From Bradyrhizobium sp. Gha (GTDB lineage: Bacteria; Pseudomonadota; Alphaproteobacteria; Rhizobiales; Xanthobacteraceae): DNA of 64,000 bases. Positions 26,429 through 36,326 of this stretch are shown in pieces (the stretch's first letter is position 1; the number at the start of each line of letters is the position of its first letter). Made by a program: the position numbers and the translations under genes. The stretch covers positions 1 to 64,000 of the forward strand of contig NZ_FOQM01000023.1 in NCBI RefSeq assembly GCF_900113735.1, written 5' to 3'. The notes beneath the pieces are model-generated. The model was not told the origin of the DNA. It ran no database searches and saw only the letters and a list, made by a program, of their open reading frames with translations.

Positions 26429-27355
26429 CTACGAGTCAGCTTCAACGTAGCGAATGATGCTCTGATTTTGAACCTTTGCTACCAATTCATCCGTGCGGGA
26501 CAAAAGACGGCGGAGCAGGGGCGACGGATTGGTCCGATTGTATCCCAACGCCAGATCGACCGTGGGCGTGCCGCCCTCGAGAGCTCTGGCGACGACGTTC
26601 GGTGCAAGCATGTTCTGCGCATAGAGCGGGACGAGGCTAATTCCGCCTGTGGAAGCCACGAGCGACATGGCCGATGATATGTTTTCGCCTTCATATCTCG
26701 CCTTGAGGGTAATGCCGATCCGAGATGTGTAATTCTGTATGACCTCTTGCAAGACCGGCGATGTTCTTGCCGAGCTGACATAGATCTCGCGGGTGAGATC
26801 CTGCGGACGAATCTTCTTCCGTGATGCCAAGCGGTGTTCGGCCGGCAGCACGGCAATCAAGGGCTCCTTCGCCAATATTTTGAAGACGACGTCATCGTTG
26901 TCTTTCTCCGGACGAAGGAAAGCGATGTCCAGCTTTCCCCGCACCAATGCCAGTGCGAGTTCTGGCGAAGATTGCGTGCTGAGCGTCACGTCGACATCGG
27001 GGGCTTCCTCGCGGAGGATGCGCAGCAACTGGGGGAGCCACATCACCTCCAGCCCGACGAGAAAGCCCATCGAGAGGACGGGCCTTTGCGGTTGGGCAGT
27101 CTGCCGGGCCCCTTCCGTTGCGGCCTCGACCTGCAGCAGCGCCAGCCGCGCATGATCGAGAAACACGCGTCCGGCAGCGGTCAGCGTCACGCCTCGCGCC
27201 TGGCGCTCCAATAACTGGACGCCGACTTCGGCTTCCAGATCGCGAATTTGCCGGCTCAAGGACGGCTGGGAGGTGTTCAGTCGCCGTTCGGCGGCGTTCA
27301 GCAGGCTGCCTTCTTCAGCGACGGCAACGAAATAGCGCAGGTGCCGGAGCTCCAT
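26429..27355 (-). CDS. LysR-family transcriptional regulator
   Basis: A 308-residue LysR protein: winged helix MELRHLRYFVAVAEEGSLLN, with the recognition helix in RRLNTSQPSLSRQIRDLE (about 25-42), and a periplasmic-binding-like sensor domain from about 90 on. The ATG at 27355 is the family start and follows GAGGGATC; an in-frame ATG at 27529 would add 58 unrelated residues. It is divergent from the chloroperoxidase-type hydrolase at 27799, a usual arrangement for a regulator and its target. The inducer is unknown. Confidence 0.88.
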   Translation of the reverse strand: MELRHLRYFVAVAEEGSLLNAAERRLNTSQPSLSRQIRDLEAEVGVQLLERQARGVTLTAAGRVFLDHARLALLQVEAATEGARQTAQPQRPVLSMGFLVGLEVMWLPQLLRILREEAPDVDVTLSTQSSPELALALVRGKLDIAFLRPEKDNDDVVFKILAKEPLIAVLPAEHRLASRKKIRPQDLTREIYVSSARTSPVLQEVIQNYTSRIGITLKARYEGENISSAMSLVASTGGISLVPLYAQNMLAPNVVARALEGGTPTVDLALGYNRTNPSPLLRRLLSRTDELVAKVQNQSIIRYVEADS

Positions 27356-27798
27356 GATCCCTCGTATATCTTTCAGGCATAGCTTGAAGCCTACAAGGTA
27401 TTGGTCAGGAGCCAAAGAGGGATTTACCGTTTCGCAGTCTTCAACAAAAAAGGACAACGAACAATGTCTTCGCCGAAACATAGTATCGTCTTCAGCAAAG
27501 TGATCCCAGCACTCCAGGCCGATAGGCACGGCGTGATCGCAATTCAGTACGGCCTCGACAAAAATGAAACGCGCGCGAATGCGCAGGAGCGACGAATAGC
27601 GCCGCGCCGGCGATAACGCGTCGGCGGTCGGGTGTTACGACGGCAAAGGCTCGCCGGCCAGGCCGCTGAACATCGTTTCTTCTGGAAAGACAGGGGGCGC
27701 GATCTGTGCCCTGATCAGCTTGGGCCTGCCTAATTTTTTTAGACCCCCCGTCCGCAAACTTTTCAACAAAGATCTAACAGCGCAGATGGAGCGACTCG
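27356..27798. other. Divergent intergenic region, no clear gene
   Basis: The 443 bases between the LysR gene and the hydrolase contain a short open frame (27401-27616) without a recognisable domain. The region near the LysR start would hold its operator (a T-N11-A site), but I cannot place one with confidence. Confidence 0.4.
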
Positions 27799-28617
27799 AT
27801 GCCCACGATCACGACTACCGACGGCGTAAACATCTTCTACAAGGACTGGGGCTCAGGCCAACCGATCGTTTTCAGCCACGGCTGGCCGCTGACAGCGGAC
27901 GACTGGGACGCCCAGATGACCTTCTTCCTTCGACACGGCTATCGGGTGATCGCCCATGACCGCCGCGGCCACGGCCGGTCCGACCAGCCCAGCACCGGCA
28001 ACGACATGGACCACTGGGTTGCCGACCTCGCGGACCTGACTGAACACCTCAACCTGCGCGACGCGATCCACGTCGGCCACTCCACAGGTGGCGGTGAGGT
28101 GGCTCGCTATGTCGCTCGCCACCAGGAGCGCGTCGCGAAGGCAGCGCTGGTCGCTTCACTGACGCCGAACCTGTACCGGGGCAAGGACAACCCGTCCGGA
28201 CAGCCGCCAGAGTGGTTCGAAGCGATCCGGGCAGGCGTGCTGGGCAACCGGTCGGAGTTCTACCGTTTCGTCCCTGAGAATCCGTTCTACGGCTACAACC
28301 AAGATGGAGCCAAGCCTTCGGAGGCGATCATTGCGAACTGGTGGCGCCAAGGCATGGCCGGCGGTGCCCTCGCTCATTACGCAACCGTAGACTCCTGGCT
28401 CGAAGATTATACCGAAGATCTCAAGAAGATCACCGTGCCGGTGCTGGTGATGCATGGCGAGGCTGATCAAGTCGTCCCGTTCGCAAGTTCAGTGCCGCGT
28501 GCGGTCGACCTGCTCAAGAACGGCTCGCTGAAGACCTATCCCGGCTACCCCCATGGCATGCTAACAACGCATGCGGATGTCCTCAACTCCGACCTGCTTT
28601 CGTTCATCAGATCTTGA
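27799..28617 (+). CDS. Alpha/beta hydrolase, non-heme chloroperoxidase type
   Basis: A 272-residue hydrolase of the cofactor-free haloperoxidase family. The nucleophile elbow GHSTGGGE gives S95; D223 in MHGEADQVVPF and H252 in GYPHGML complete the triad. Typical motifs YKDWGSGQPIVFSHGWPL and AHDRRGHGRSD are present. No signal peptide, so it acts in the cytoplasm. These proteins hydrolyse esters or act on peracids. It is probably regulated by the divergent LysR gene. Confidence 0.9.
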   Translation: MPTITTTDGVNIFYKDWGSGQPIVFSHGWPLTADDWDAQMTFFLRHGYRVIAHDRRGHGRSDQPSTGNDMDHWVADLADLTEHLNLRDAIHVGHSTGGGEVARYVARHQERVAKAALVASLTPNLYRGKDNPSGQPPEWFEAIRAGVLGNRSEFYRFVPENPFYGYNQDGAKPSEAIIANWWRQGMAGGALAHYATVDSWLEDYTEDLKKITVPVLVMHGEADQVVPFASSVPRAVDLLKNGSLKTYPGYPHGMLTTHADVLNSDLLSFIRS

Positions 28618-28824
28618 CGACATCTCTCATCCATCATCGCCTTCCCGCACGAAGGAGATGCCGTTTGCAAGGCGGCCTCTCCTTCCAGTTCAGGAGACGG
28701 TATACGACAGCCGCTTTTGGCCCCTTCTCGGAAGTCCGAGAACGTCCACTTTCGCGCCGCTGTTGGAGGACAAGCGGACATCAGGTACGCCTACTCTCAG
28801 CGGCAGATTTTATGAGTACGCACC

Positions 28825-31254
28825 CTAGTGCCGGAGCTGCTTGATCAGGGCATCGATCTCGCGATTGCCTTGCATCAAGCGCGAAAGTCGCTCGGCATAG
28901 CTCAACGCGGCTGCGGCATTTCCCTGTTCCCGACTGAGGCTGATTGCTGCAGAAAGGACGTCTCGATCATTGGGATGGGTTTGCAAGCTGTCCCTCAGAA
29001 CCGCAAGCGCTTCCTCGCGTCGGCCTGCCGAATGCAGAGCAATGGCATATACGTAGGCGTAGCGCGACTGACCGGGGTCGAGCGCGGTTGCCTGACGCAA
29101 CTCATCGAGCGCCGCCTCGGGGCGCTTCTCGCGAACCAGGGTCAAGCCGAGCGCGTGATGGAGCGAAGCGCCCTTCGCTGCTCCGGCGAGAGCCTCCCGC
29201 AAGACCCGCTCGCCATCGCCGTCGCGTCCAAGCTGGCGAAACAGGTCGGACAGATTGATGGCGGCCGGCGCAAACGAGGGATCAAGCCGGAGCGCCGCCC
29301 GGTATTCGGTCTCCGCCGCGCTGGCGTTGGCTTGTCGCACAAAGAAACTGCCGAGTGCGGTATGCGCGTCCGGCCGGTCGGCGTTCAGCTTTTGTGCGGC
29401 GACGAATTCGGCGGCGGCTCGCTCGAACCTGTCGCGATCGACGGCAGGCCGTTGAGAGGAAGGTACAGTCGCAAGAAGCTCGCCGGCGCGGATTCGGACA
29501 CCTCGTACCGGATCGTTCAATTGCGCTGAGGCGAGTGTCCAGAGCTGATCGGTCGGCACCCCTTCCAGGCCATCGAGCGCTCCCAACCTGACGAGTGGAT
29601 CGGGATCCGAAAGCCCGCGGCGGATCAGATCGAGATCGGGGGCGGGCAATTCGGCGAGCGCACTGGCGCGGACAATGCCGGGGACATCGCCCGATGCGGC
29701 GACCGCGGCCAAAAGAGTTTGCGCATCGGCTGCCTCGGTCCAGGCCGCATGAAAAGTACGGGCATAGGTCTGATAGCCATGCCGCTCCGGCCCGAACCAA
29801 GTCTCGACCTGCTGGGCCGCCCAGGCCGCGGACTTGTCGCGATGGCAGTCGTTGCACGCGTTAGGCGTGCCCGTTTGCACCGAGACATCGGGGCGCGGGA
29901 TACGGAAGCTGTGGTCGTGGCGCCGGTCGACGACCATGTAGCGCCGCTCCGGCATGTGGCAGGACGGGCAGCCAAGTGGCGGCGAGACATCGCCATGGTG
30001 GCGGTGGGCGGGTGATTGGTAGTTGTCGGGCGCATGGCACTGCGCGCATACGCCATCCCCGGGCGCCTTCAGCGCGGCGCTGTGCGGATCATGGCAGTCG
30101 CTGCAGGTAACGCCCTTCGCGAACATCTTGCTCTGCTTGAACGGCGCGTAGTTGTAGGTCTCCTCGTCGTCGCGCATCTGCCCGTCTGCATGAAAGTGTT
30201 GGCGGTCCAGCAGCGACACGCGATGCGTGTCCGAGAGCGGCCGTCCCGGCGTCCAGTCCTCGGAAAGCTGCCCGCGGCGCGCATGACAGCGTCCGCAGGT
30301 CTCGACTTCCTTGCGCAAGCCCGGCGCCGGCCCGCTGCGTGCAGGCATCAACGTTCCGGCGGAAGCCGACCAGACGATGCCGGTCCGTTCGTCGAAGCGG
30401 ACGAGCAGACCGTCGTCGGGGCCGCGCGAAGCCGGCTCGCCGCGCGCCCAGGCAACATGCCGCGAACCCGCGCCGTGGCACGCCTCGCAGCCGACGCTGA
30501 TCTCCGAGAAGGTGGTCGAGAACCTGTCCTTGTCGGCGTCGTAGCCCTTGTGCACGTCAGTCGAATGGCACTCCGCGCACATGAAATTCCAGTTCTGGTT
30601 CAGCTTCGTCCAGTGCAGGGGATCGGCGGCCGTGACGGCGCCGTCGGGATAAAGATGAAACCAGCGCTGACCGCCCTGCTCCCGCGGGCGTGTATCCCAG
30701 GCGATCGACAGCGCCTGAATGCGACCATCCGAAAATTCGATCAGATATTGCTGCAGCGGGTCGATGCCGAAGGTGTATTTCACCTCGAAGACGGCGAGCT
30801 TGCCGTCAAGTCCGTCGGTTTCCACCAGGAACTTGCCGCCCTTGCGGAAGAAGCGCGAGCGCGTGCCGGCGTAGTCGAATGCTGCATCGTTGAAATCGCC
30901 GCGGACAGTTTGCGCGGTCGCATGATCCATGGCGTGGCGATGCTGCGACGTCTGCCAGAGTCGTGTCTCCGTCTGGTGGCAACCCATACAGGAATTGCTG
31001 CCGGCAAAAGCCAATTGGACCGGCTCCGAAGGCTGGACGAAACTCTTGGTTGTCTCGAACCAAAGCAGTCCAGCGGCGATCGCAACAACAAGCGCGCCAA
31101 TGATCCGCCGCCTCCTGGTGCGGTGGGTGGTCAGCGGCTGCAGGGCGGACCGATCCGGCTCGGGTGTCCGAGCCTTGCGGACCTTGTCGCGCCTGCGGTT
31201 CTTTCGCGACCCCGGTGCCACGTTCCGCTTACAGCTCCAGCCGTTCGCCGCCAC
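28825..31254 (-). CDS. Octaheme cytochrome c with HEAT-like and TPR repeats
   Basis: A protein of 809 residues. A basic N-terminus and a membrane anchor (IIGALVVAIAAGLLWF, about 51-66) precede an exported part with eight CXXCH haem sites: CMGCH, CAECH, CEACH, CGRCH, CSDCH, CAQCH, CPSCH, CNDCH, in about the first 475 residues. The pattern resembles cytochrome c554-type multihaem proteins. The second half has a HEAT-like segment (LDLIRRGLSDPDPLVRLGAL) and TPRs (DAHTALGSFFV; APAAINLSDLF; LHHALGLTL) for partner binding. It starts at a GTG 5 nt after the DUF2721 gene ends. It likely moves electrons in the periplasm; the partner is unknown. Confidence 0.85.
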   Translation of the reverse strand: MAANGWSCKRNVAPGSRKNRRRDKVRKARTPEPDRSALQPLTTHRTRRRRIIGALVVAIAAGLLWFETTKSFVQPSEPVQLAFAGSNSCMGCHQTETRLWQTSQHRHAMDHATAQTVRGDFNDAAFDYAGTRSRFFRKGGKFLVETDGLDGKLAVFEVKYTFGIDPLQQYLIEFSDGRIQALSIAWDTRPREQGGQRWFHLYPDGAVTAADPLHWTKLNQNWNFMCAECHSTDVHKGYDADKDRFSTTFSEISVGCEACHGAGSRHVAWARGEPASRGPDDGLLVRFDERTGIVWSASAGTLMPARSGPAPGLRKEVETCGRCHARRGQLSEDWTPGRPLSDTHRVSLLDRQHFHADGQMRDDEETYNYAPFKQSKMFAKGVTCSDCHDPHSAALKAPGDGVCAQCHAPDNYQSPAHRHHGDVSPPLGCPSCHMPERRYMVVDRRHDHSFRIPRPDVSVQTGTPNACNDCHRDKSAAWAAQQVETWFGPERHGYQTYARTFHAAWTEAADAQTLLAAVAASGDVPGIVRASALAELPAPDLDLIRRGLSDPDPLVRLGALDGLEGVPTDQLWTLASAQLNDPVRGVRIRAGELLATVPSSQRPAVDRDRFERAAAEFVAAQKLNADRPDAHTALGSFFVRQANASAAETEYRAALRLDPSFAPAAINLSDLFRQLGRDGDGERVLREALAGAAKGASLHHALGLTLVREKRPEAALDELRQATALDPGQSRYAYVYAIALHSAGRREEALAVLRDSLQTHPNDRDVLSAAISLSREQGNAAAALSYAERLSRLMQGNREIDALIKQLRH

Positions 31255-31259
31255 CTGGC

Positions 31260-31712
31260 TTACAAGTGAAGGTCATTGTCGTGAAGTGCAATTCTGGTTT
31301 CGCGCGCCAGATCGACCAGGGCGGCGCTGAACATCAGCATGGCCGCCATGAACAGGATCGCCACGCCGTATTCGTGCGCGATCTGCAGGAGCGCGCTGAC
31401 GAATGCAACGAAGATGATGAGGGCCGTGAGGATCGCGGCGACAATGGAGCAGAACAGCGACCGGTTCAGAAGCCGCGCTCTTTCCCGAAGCCGCGGCAGA
31501 TCGGCTTTCAGGAACGCCCTTGCAGAGTCGCCTGCGGGAATGCCGTGAATGAACTGCGAGCGGTCGATCACGCGGTTGATCCGTGAGATCACGACAGAAA
31601 TGAATGCCGCGACGGCACCGAGCAAAAACGCCGGCGCCGCCACGTTGGCGATGATGCGGGCAAGCTGGTCAATCGAGGGGGTGACCGGGATCAAATCGGT
31701 TACGCTGTGCAT
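31260..31712 (-). CDS. DUF2721 membrane protein
   Basis: A 150-residue protein starting MHSVTDLIPVTPSIDQLARI, with a membrane segment (APAFLLGAVAAFISVVI), a basic cytoplasmic helix (RLRERARLLNRS) and two further membrane segments (IVAAILTALIIFVAFVS; AILFMAAMLMFSAALV). This is the layout of DUF2721, a family of unknown function. The ATG at 31712 is the family-like start. It lies 5 nt ahead of the octaheme cytochrome gene, so the two are probably co-expressed. Confidence 0.8.
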   Translation of the reverse strand: MHSVTDLIPVTPSIDQLARIIANVAAPAFLLGAVAAFISVVISRINRVIDRSQFIHGIPAGDSARAFLKADLPRLRERARLLNRSLFCSIVAAILTALIIFVAFVSALLQIAHEYGVAILFMAAMLMFSAALVDLARETRIALHDNDLHL

Positions 31713-31746
31713 GTCTCGACCGATCGATGCGACGCTACCAACTTCG

Positions 31747-32025
31747 TCACCGAAGCGGCTCGACTTTCGCGGCCATGTCGGGCGCACGGCTCACCCGATA
31801 GTTCGCGTTGCTGCATTTGAGCACCCAGACCGCATGGTCGGAGCGCGAGCGCTTCGTGTCTTGCGTTGCTCCGAGTGCCTTGTCACAGGCAAAGCCCTGC
31901 GAGCGGATCTGTGCGGCGAGCATCGTCTGCACCGTCTCTGCCGCACCTTGCGCCAAGCTGCTGCCGGGAGCCAAGGCGGCGATTTGTGCAAGCATTGAAA
32001 GGGGGATCGAAAGACCGTGCTTCAT
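31747..32025 (-). CDS. Small secreted hypothetical protein
   Basis: A 92-residue protein with signal peptide MKHGLSIPLSMLAQIAALAP and likely cleavage after SLAQG. The mature part has two cysteines (FACDKAL; VLKCSNANY) that could form a disulphide. The ATG at 32025 is chosen because GGAG lies six bases upstream, better than the ATG at 32049. It lies 34 nt ahead of the DUF2721 gene and behind a hairpin that follows the sulfatase. Confidence 0.7.
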   Translation of the reverse strand: MKHGLSIPLSMLAQIAALAPGSSLAQGAAETVQTMLAAQIRSQGFACDKALGATQDTKRSRSDHAVWVLKCSNANYRVSRAPDMAAKVEPLR

Positions 32026-32059
32026 GAGCTTCTCCGATCGCGACATCATGTAACTGCGG

Positions 32060-32089
32060 CCGGCGGGAAGCCGATGGGCTTCCCGCCGG
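32060..32089 (-). terminator. Strong hairpin behind sulfatase gene
   Basis: Arms CCGGCGGGAAGCC and GGCTTCCCGCCGG (13 bp, perfect) with a 4-base loop lie 13 nt after the sulfatase stop. There is no T-run on the minus strand, so it may act as a partial terminator or RNA stabiliser between the sulfatase and the small secreted protein. Confidence 0.6.
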
Positions 32090-32102
32090 TTTCGTGCCCG
32101 AA

Positions 32103-34784
32103 CTATTGTTGCACGCACTCCTGCATGAACTTGATGCGATCCACCACGCCGAGAGCCTTTGCCTCGGCCTGCTTGCGGCAGCCCTCGCGCTTGTCGATCC
32201 GTACCTGGATCTTGTCGACGAGGCTGAGGCCGATGGTGCCCACTTGCGGTTCGGCCGAAGCCATCTTTCCGTCGTCGGCCGATGGACCGTCGCCGGCGAC
32301 ACGTGCCGCCTCCTGGAGCCGCTTGACATCCTCCGGGCTCAGCTTGGGTCGATCGATGTCCAGCGCAATCCGGTTGATCTTGCCCGTGAAGGCGAACGGG
32401 GTTTGATAGTCGTTGTCATCGACCGGCGTACCGCTGTCGGAGCCGATGTCGAACGCCTCGTCCCACTGCAGCATCAACGGAAGCGTGTGCTCCATCTTTT
32501 CCGTCGCCACCACCTTGCCGTCGACTTTCAGCGTGCCGGTGCCGCCTTGTCCGATTCCACTATAGTTCCCGAACACCATGGTGCCCGGACCAAGGCCGTC
32601 ATACCTGAAATCAAACTCGATCATGTGTTGCCCTGACGTCAGCTCGGGTCCCTCCCAGCGCACCCGCTTGAGATCGACGAGATTCCAGGTGAACACGGGC
32701 TTGTTCTTCAGGACATAGAGACCGTAACCGCCAAAACGGCCGCCCTGGGTCACCAGCACACCCTCTGCGCCACCTTGCGGAATGTCCACGTCGGCCTTGA
32801 AGGTGTAGGAGGCGTTGAGCAGACTCGGCGCGTCGCCGTTCGGCGTGCCGGTCATCGGCCGCGTCCAGGCGAAGCTGGTTCGGCCGGCACTGAGGCTCGG
32901 ACGTGGCGTGATGAGCCGGGTCGCCACCGACGAGTCGAGCGGCAGCACCTGGTATTTTTCCGCCTCCTTCCAGAACAGCGCCTGCAGCTCCTTCAGCTTG
33001 TCCGGATACTTGGCGGCGACGTCCTCGGCCTGGGTCCAGTCATTTCGCAGGTCGTAGAGCTCCCAAGGGTAGTCGCCCGGAGCCGGCAGCTTCGCGATCG
33101 TCACCCATGGCGGGCGCAGCACTTTGGTGCTGGCGATCCAGCCGTCATGGTAGAGCGCGCGATCAGCGAACATCTCGAAATACTGCGTCGTGTGCGTGGA
33201 CGACGCATTCGCGTTGTTCTGATCGAAGGTGTACATCATGCTGACGCCCTCGATCGGACTTTGCTTGATGCCGTCGACGATGTCGGGCTGCTTGATCTGC
33301 GCCGCCTCGAGGATGGTCGGCACGACGTCGATCACGTGGTGGAACTGGTGGCGGATGCCGCCCTTGTCCTTGATCGCCGCCGGCCAGGAGATCGCCATGC
33401 CCTGGCGCGTGCCGCCGAAATGGGAGACGATCTGCTTGGTCCAGGAGAACGGCGTGTCGAACGCCCAGGCCCAGCCGATCGACATGTGGTTGTAGGTGCG
33501 ATCGGTGCCCCAGACGTCGTAGAAATATTTGAGCTGATCCTCGACCGACGGATTGATCTGGTTGAACATCGCCACTTCGTTCGGCGTTCCGTTCGGCTGG
33601 CCTTCGGCACTGGTGCCGTTGTCGCCCTCGATATAGATGACCAAGGTATTGTCGAGCTTGCCCATGTCATCGATCGCCTGGATCACCCGGCCGATCTCGT
33701 TGTCGGCATAGGCGGCATAGGCGGCGAAGACGTCAGCCTGGCGGATGAACAGCTTCTTCTCGTCGGCCGTGAGCTGATCCCATTCCTTGATCAGATCTTT
33801 CGGCCACGGTGTCAGCTTGGCATTCTGCGGAATGACGCCGAGCCGTTTCTGGTTCTCGAAGATGGTGTCGCGGAGCTTGTTCCAGCCCTGGTCGAACAGA
33901 TGCATGTCGCTGATCTTCTTCGTCCACTCCGGGGTCGGATGATGTGGTGCATGCGTGGCGCCCGGCGCGAACTTGACGAAGAACGGCGCGTCCGGCGATA
34001 GCGCGTTCATCCGGTTGACATAGTCGATGGCATCGTCGGCCATGGCCGTCACCAGATTCCAGCCGGGCTTGCCTTCGTAGGGGTGAATCGGCGTGGTGTT
34101 GCGAACGAGATTGCCTGGCTCCCATTGGTTGGTGTCGCCACCCATGAAGCCGTAGAAATATTCGAAGCCCATGCCGGTCGGCCACTGATCGAAGGGGCCA
34201 GCCTGACTCGCCTGATATTCCGGCGTGTTGTGGTTCTTGCCGAACCAGGCGGTGTGATAGCCGTTGTCGGTCAGGATTCGACCGATCGTCGCCTTGTCCT
34301 TGGTGATGACGCTGTCATAACCGGGATAGCCGGTGGCCTGCTCGGCGATCACGCCATAACCCACCGAGTGATGATTGCGCCCCGTGATCAAGGCCGCGCG
34401 CGTCGGCGAGCACAGCGCGGTCGAGTGGAAATTGGTGTACCGCAATCCATTGTTGGCGATGCGATCCAGCGCAGGGGTCGGGATCACGCCGCCGAACGTG
34501 CTCGGCACGCCGTAGCCCGCGTCGTCGGTGATGATGAGCAGCACGTTCGGTGCGCCTTTCGGCGGCACGACGCGCGACGGCCAGTACGGCTTGGAGTCCT
34601 TGGCGTCGCGCTCGATCTTGCCGCCGAACTTCTGCGGCGGTGGCGGGAGCTGATCGCCCGGGATCGTGATGGTCGCGGCCGGAGATCCCAACGGCGCCGC
34701 GGTCGGTGCGGCTTGCTGCGCAAGCGCGGGAGCTGAGATTGCAGAGGTCAAAAACAGCACGGCAATAGTTGTGCGGAAATTCAT
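32103..34784 (-). CDS. Exported arylsulfatase-type sulfatase
   Basis: An 893-residue protein with signal peptide MNFRTTIAVLFLTSAISAPA (cleavage after ALA). The sulfatase core includes VLLIITDDAG (D87, D88 metal ligands) and the formylglycine motif CSPTRAALITGR (C125), which an FGE enzyme must modify, plus GKNHNTP, EGDNGTSAEG and GTRQG. After about residue 580 a beta-rich C-terminal region binds or shapes substrate. It hydrolyses sulfate esters in the periplasm. The ATG at 34784 follows GGGAGGG; an in-frame ATG at 34871 lacks a signal peptide. No FGE or anSME gene is in the window. Confidence 0.9.
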   Translation of the reverse strand: MNFRTTIAVLFLTSAISAPALAQQAAPTAAPLGSPAATITIPGDQLPPPPQKFGGKIERDAKDSKPYWPSRVVPPKGAPNVLLIITDDAGYGVPSTFGGVIPTPALDRIANNGLRYTNFHSTALCSPTRAALITGRNHHSVGYGVIAEQATGYPGYDSVITKDKATIGRILTDNGYHTAWFGKNHNTPEYQASQAGPFDQWPTGMGFEYFYGFMGGDTNQWEPGNLVRNTTPIHPYEGKPGWNLVTAMADDAIDYVNRMNALSPDAPFFVKFAPGATHAPHHPTPEWTKKISDMHLFDQGWNKLRDTIFENQKRLGVIPQNAKLTPWPKDLIKEWDQLTADEKKLFIRQADVFAAYAAYADNEIGRVIQAIDDMGKLDNTLVIYIEGDNGTSAEGQPNGTPNEVAMFNQINPSVEDQLKYFYDVWGTDRTYNHMSIGWAWAFDTPFSWTKQIVSHFGGTRQGMAISWPAAIKDKGGIRHQFHHVIDVVPTILEAAQIKQPDIVDGIKQSPIEGVSMMYTFDQNNANASSTHTTQYFEMFADRALYHDGWIASTKVLRPPWVTIAKLPAPGDYPWELYDLRNDWTQAEDVAAKYPDKLKELQALFWKEAEKYQVLPLDSSVATRLITPRPSLSAGRTSFAWTRPMTGTPNGDAPSLLNASYTFKADVDIPQGGAEGVLVTQGGRFGGYGLYVLKNKPVFTWNLVDLKRVRWEGPELTSGQHMIEFDFRYDGLGPGTMVFGNYSGIGQGGTGTLKVDGKVVATEKMEHTLPLMLQWDEAFDIGSDSGTPVDDNDYQTPFAFTGKINRIALDIDRPKLSPEDVKRLQEAARVAGDGPSADDGKMASAEPQVGTIGLSLVDKIQVRIDKREGCRKQAEAKALGVVDRIKFMQECVQQ

Positions 34785-35521
34785 TGCCAGACCCTCCCAA
34801 AGAGGCGAACGCAAGACTACGAATTCTGTCGTTTGGAGTATTCCGCAGCGCCCCGCGTTGATGCAAATCAACGAAAGGATGTAACGAGTGTCAGGGCCGG
34901 CTCGTATTCGATTGCCCCGTTGGAATACGCTGGAGACTTGGGGCGCGTTGATAAGAACCAGAGGCGAAACATCTTGAGCCGGATCAACAGAAGAAGCTGA
35001 TGAAGCGGCAATATCAAAATCAGCGGTGTCCTGCGCGGCGACTCTTGTTCGTTCACAAGCCGAATCAACCCGTTGCTGGTACCGCGCCAGCCATCGGCGT
35101 GCTCGTGGTGCGGGCGCTCGTCGTTTGGCTGCAGCATGCGTCAGAGGACCGAATTACCGTCAAGGCGCGATCGTCTCGAGCAACGCCTACCTAAGCAGGA
35201 GTATCGAGATAAAGGCTGCTCGCACGTCGCTCGGCCTTTGGGTGCGGCTGGCAGCTTCCTGTCGCGGACAGCCTGACGAGAAGACATTCGCCGGCGACGA
35301 CGCGGCGGAGCCCGGGGTCCTGGCGTCTCTTGTCCCGAATGATCATGCGCCTCGTGGTCGTCCTCACGAGCTCCTTGATTTGAGTCAACGCGCTATTCCC
35401 GACGTCATGGCTCACACCGCCCTTACAATGCGTGACCCGCATGCGGTTGCAACTCGTATTCGTCCTGCGAAGTCGAAGGGCACCATCACTGCACGTGCAC
35501 TCGGCTGGTCGAGGTTTGATC
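34785..35521. other. Long intergenic region, no gene supported
   Basis: The 737 bases between the divergent sulfatase and the small secreted protein at 35522 have several overlapping open frames on both strands but none with a signal peptide, a motif or a good ribosome site. It must hold both divergent promoters. Confidence 0.4.
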
Positions 35522-35761
35522 ATGACAAGGCTTAGCTTGCTTGCCCTGTTGGCGATTTTCGAGGCTGTCCTTGCGACAACTGTCATGGGCGCAAGCCGAC
35601 ATGACCACGCAGCCGAGAAAGCCCACGAACGACGTTCGCCAATTCCCGATGGTCAGGCCAAGCGACACTTCCTCACGCGACAAGATCTATTCGATCGCGG
35701 CAATCCCAACAATCTGAGGTCCGATTGGCCTGCGCCGCCGGCTCAGCCTGGACAGTTTTAG
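35522..35761 (+). CDS. Small exported hypothetical protein
   Basis: A 79-residue protein: signal peptide MTRLSLLALLAIFEAVLATT (cleavage near MGAS), then a polar basic mature part ending PPAQPGQF. I do not recognise it. It is 14 nt upstream of another small exported protein and likely co-transcribed with it. Confidence 0.6.
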   Translation: MTRLSLLALLAIFEAVLATTVMGASRHDHAAEKAHERRSPIPDGQAKRHFLTRQDLFDRGNPNNLRSDWPAPPAQPGQF

Positions 35762-35775
35762 CCATGGAGAGATAG

Positions 35776-36147
35776 ATGAAAGCGATATTGTTTTCGCTTG
35801 CGATGCTCGGAAGCCATTCATTGATACCGGTGTCCGACCGCGTTCCGGCGCTGAAGGTAGAGGCGCTGTGCCAGTCGACTTCTGAAACCGACACGGCGAT
35901 GGGGCTCGCGTTGGCCCAGAGCTTCTCGGACTGCATGCGCGACGAGACCTCGGCACAACAGCAACTCGTCACACTCTGGTCGTCGACGAAGCCTGCTGTC
36001 CGCGAAAGTTGCGAGGGTGAAGCGACCTCAGGCGGAATCGAAAGCTACGTCGATCTGCTCACCTGCATTCAGATGGCGGACGCCGCGAATACCCTGGCAT
36101 CAGCACCGCCTCTGAGAGGCGCCAGCAAAAAGCGAAACAAGCAGTAG
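35776..36147 (+). CDS. Small exported Cys-containing hypothetical protein
   Basis: A 123-residue protein with a short signal-like start MKAILFSLAMLGSHSLIP and cysteines in EALCQST, SDCMRDE, RESCEGE and LTCIQMA, which could make two disulphides. Helical mature part. GGAGAG lies at a good distance before the ATG. Function unknown. Confidence 0.65.
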   Translation: MKAILFSLAMLGSHSLIPVSDRVPALKVEALCQSTSETDTAMGLALAQSFSDCMRDETSAQQQLVTLWSSTKPAVRESCEGEATSGGIESYVDLLTCIQMADAANTLASAPPLRGASKKRNKQ

Positions 36148-36326
36148 CGAGCCTGCTCCAGGAGCCACATCGTGGTCATCACCCGTCTTTCGCGTTGAGC
36201 AGGTTTTTACCGCAGGTGCGCCGCTGCGTCAGGTGAACGCGCGCTTACACGAGAATGAAAGCGCGCGAACACATCGGGTCTAAATCTCTCATGCCGTATC
36301 CATAGTCAAAACACCGGAGCAAGCTG

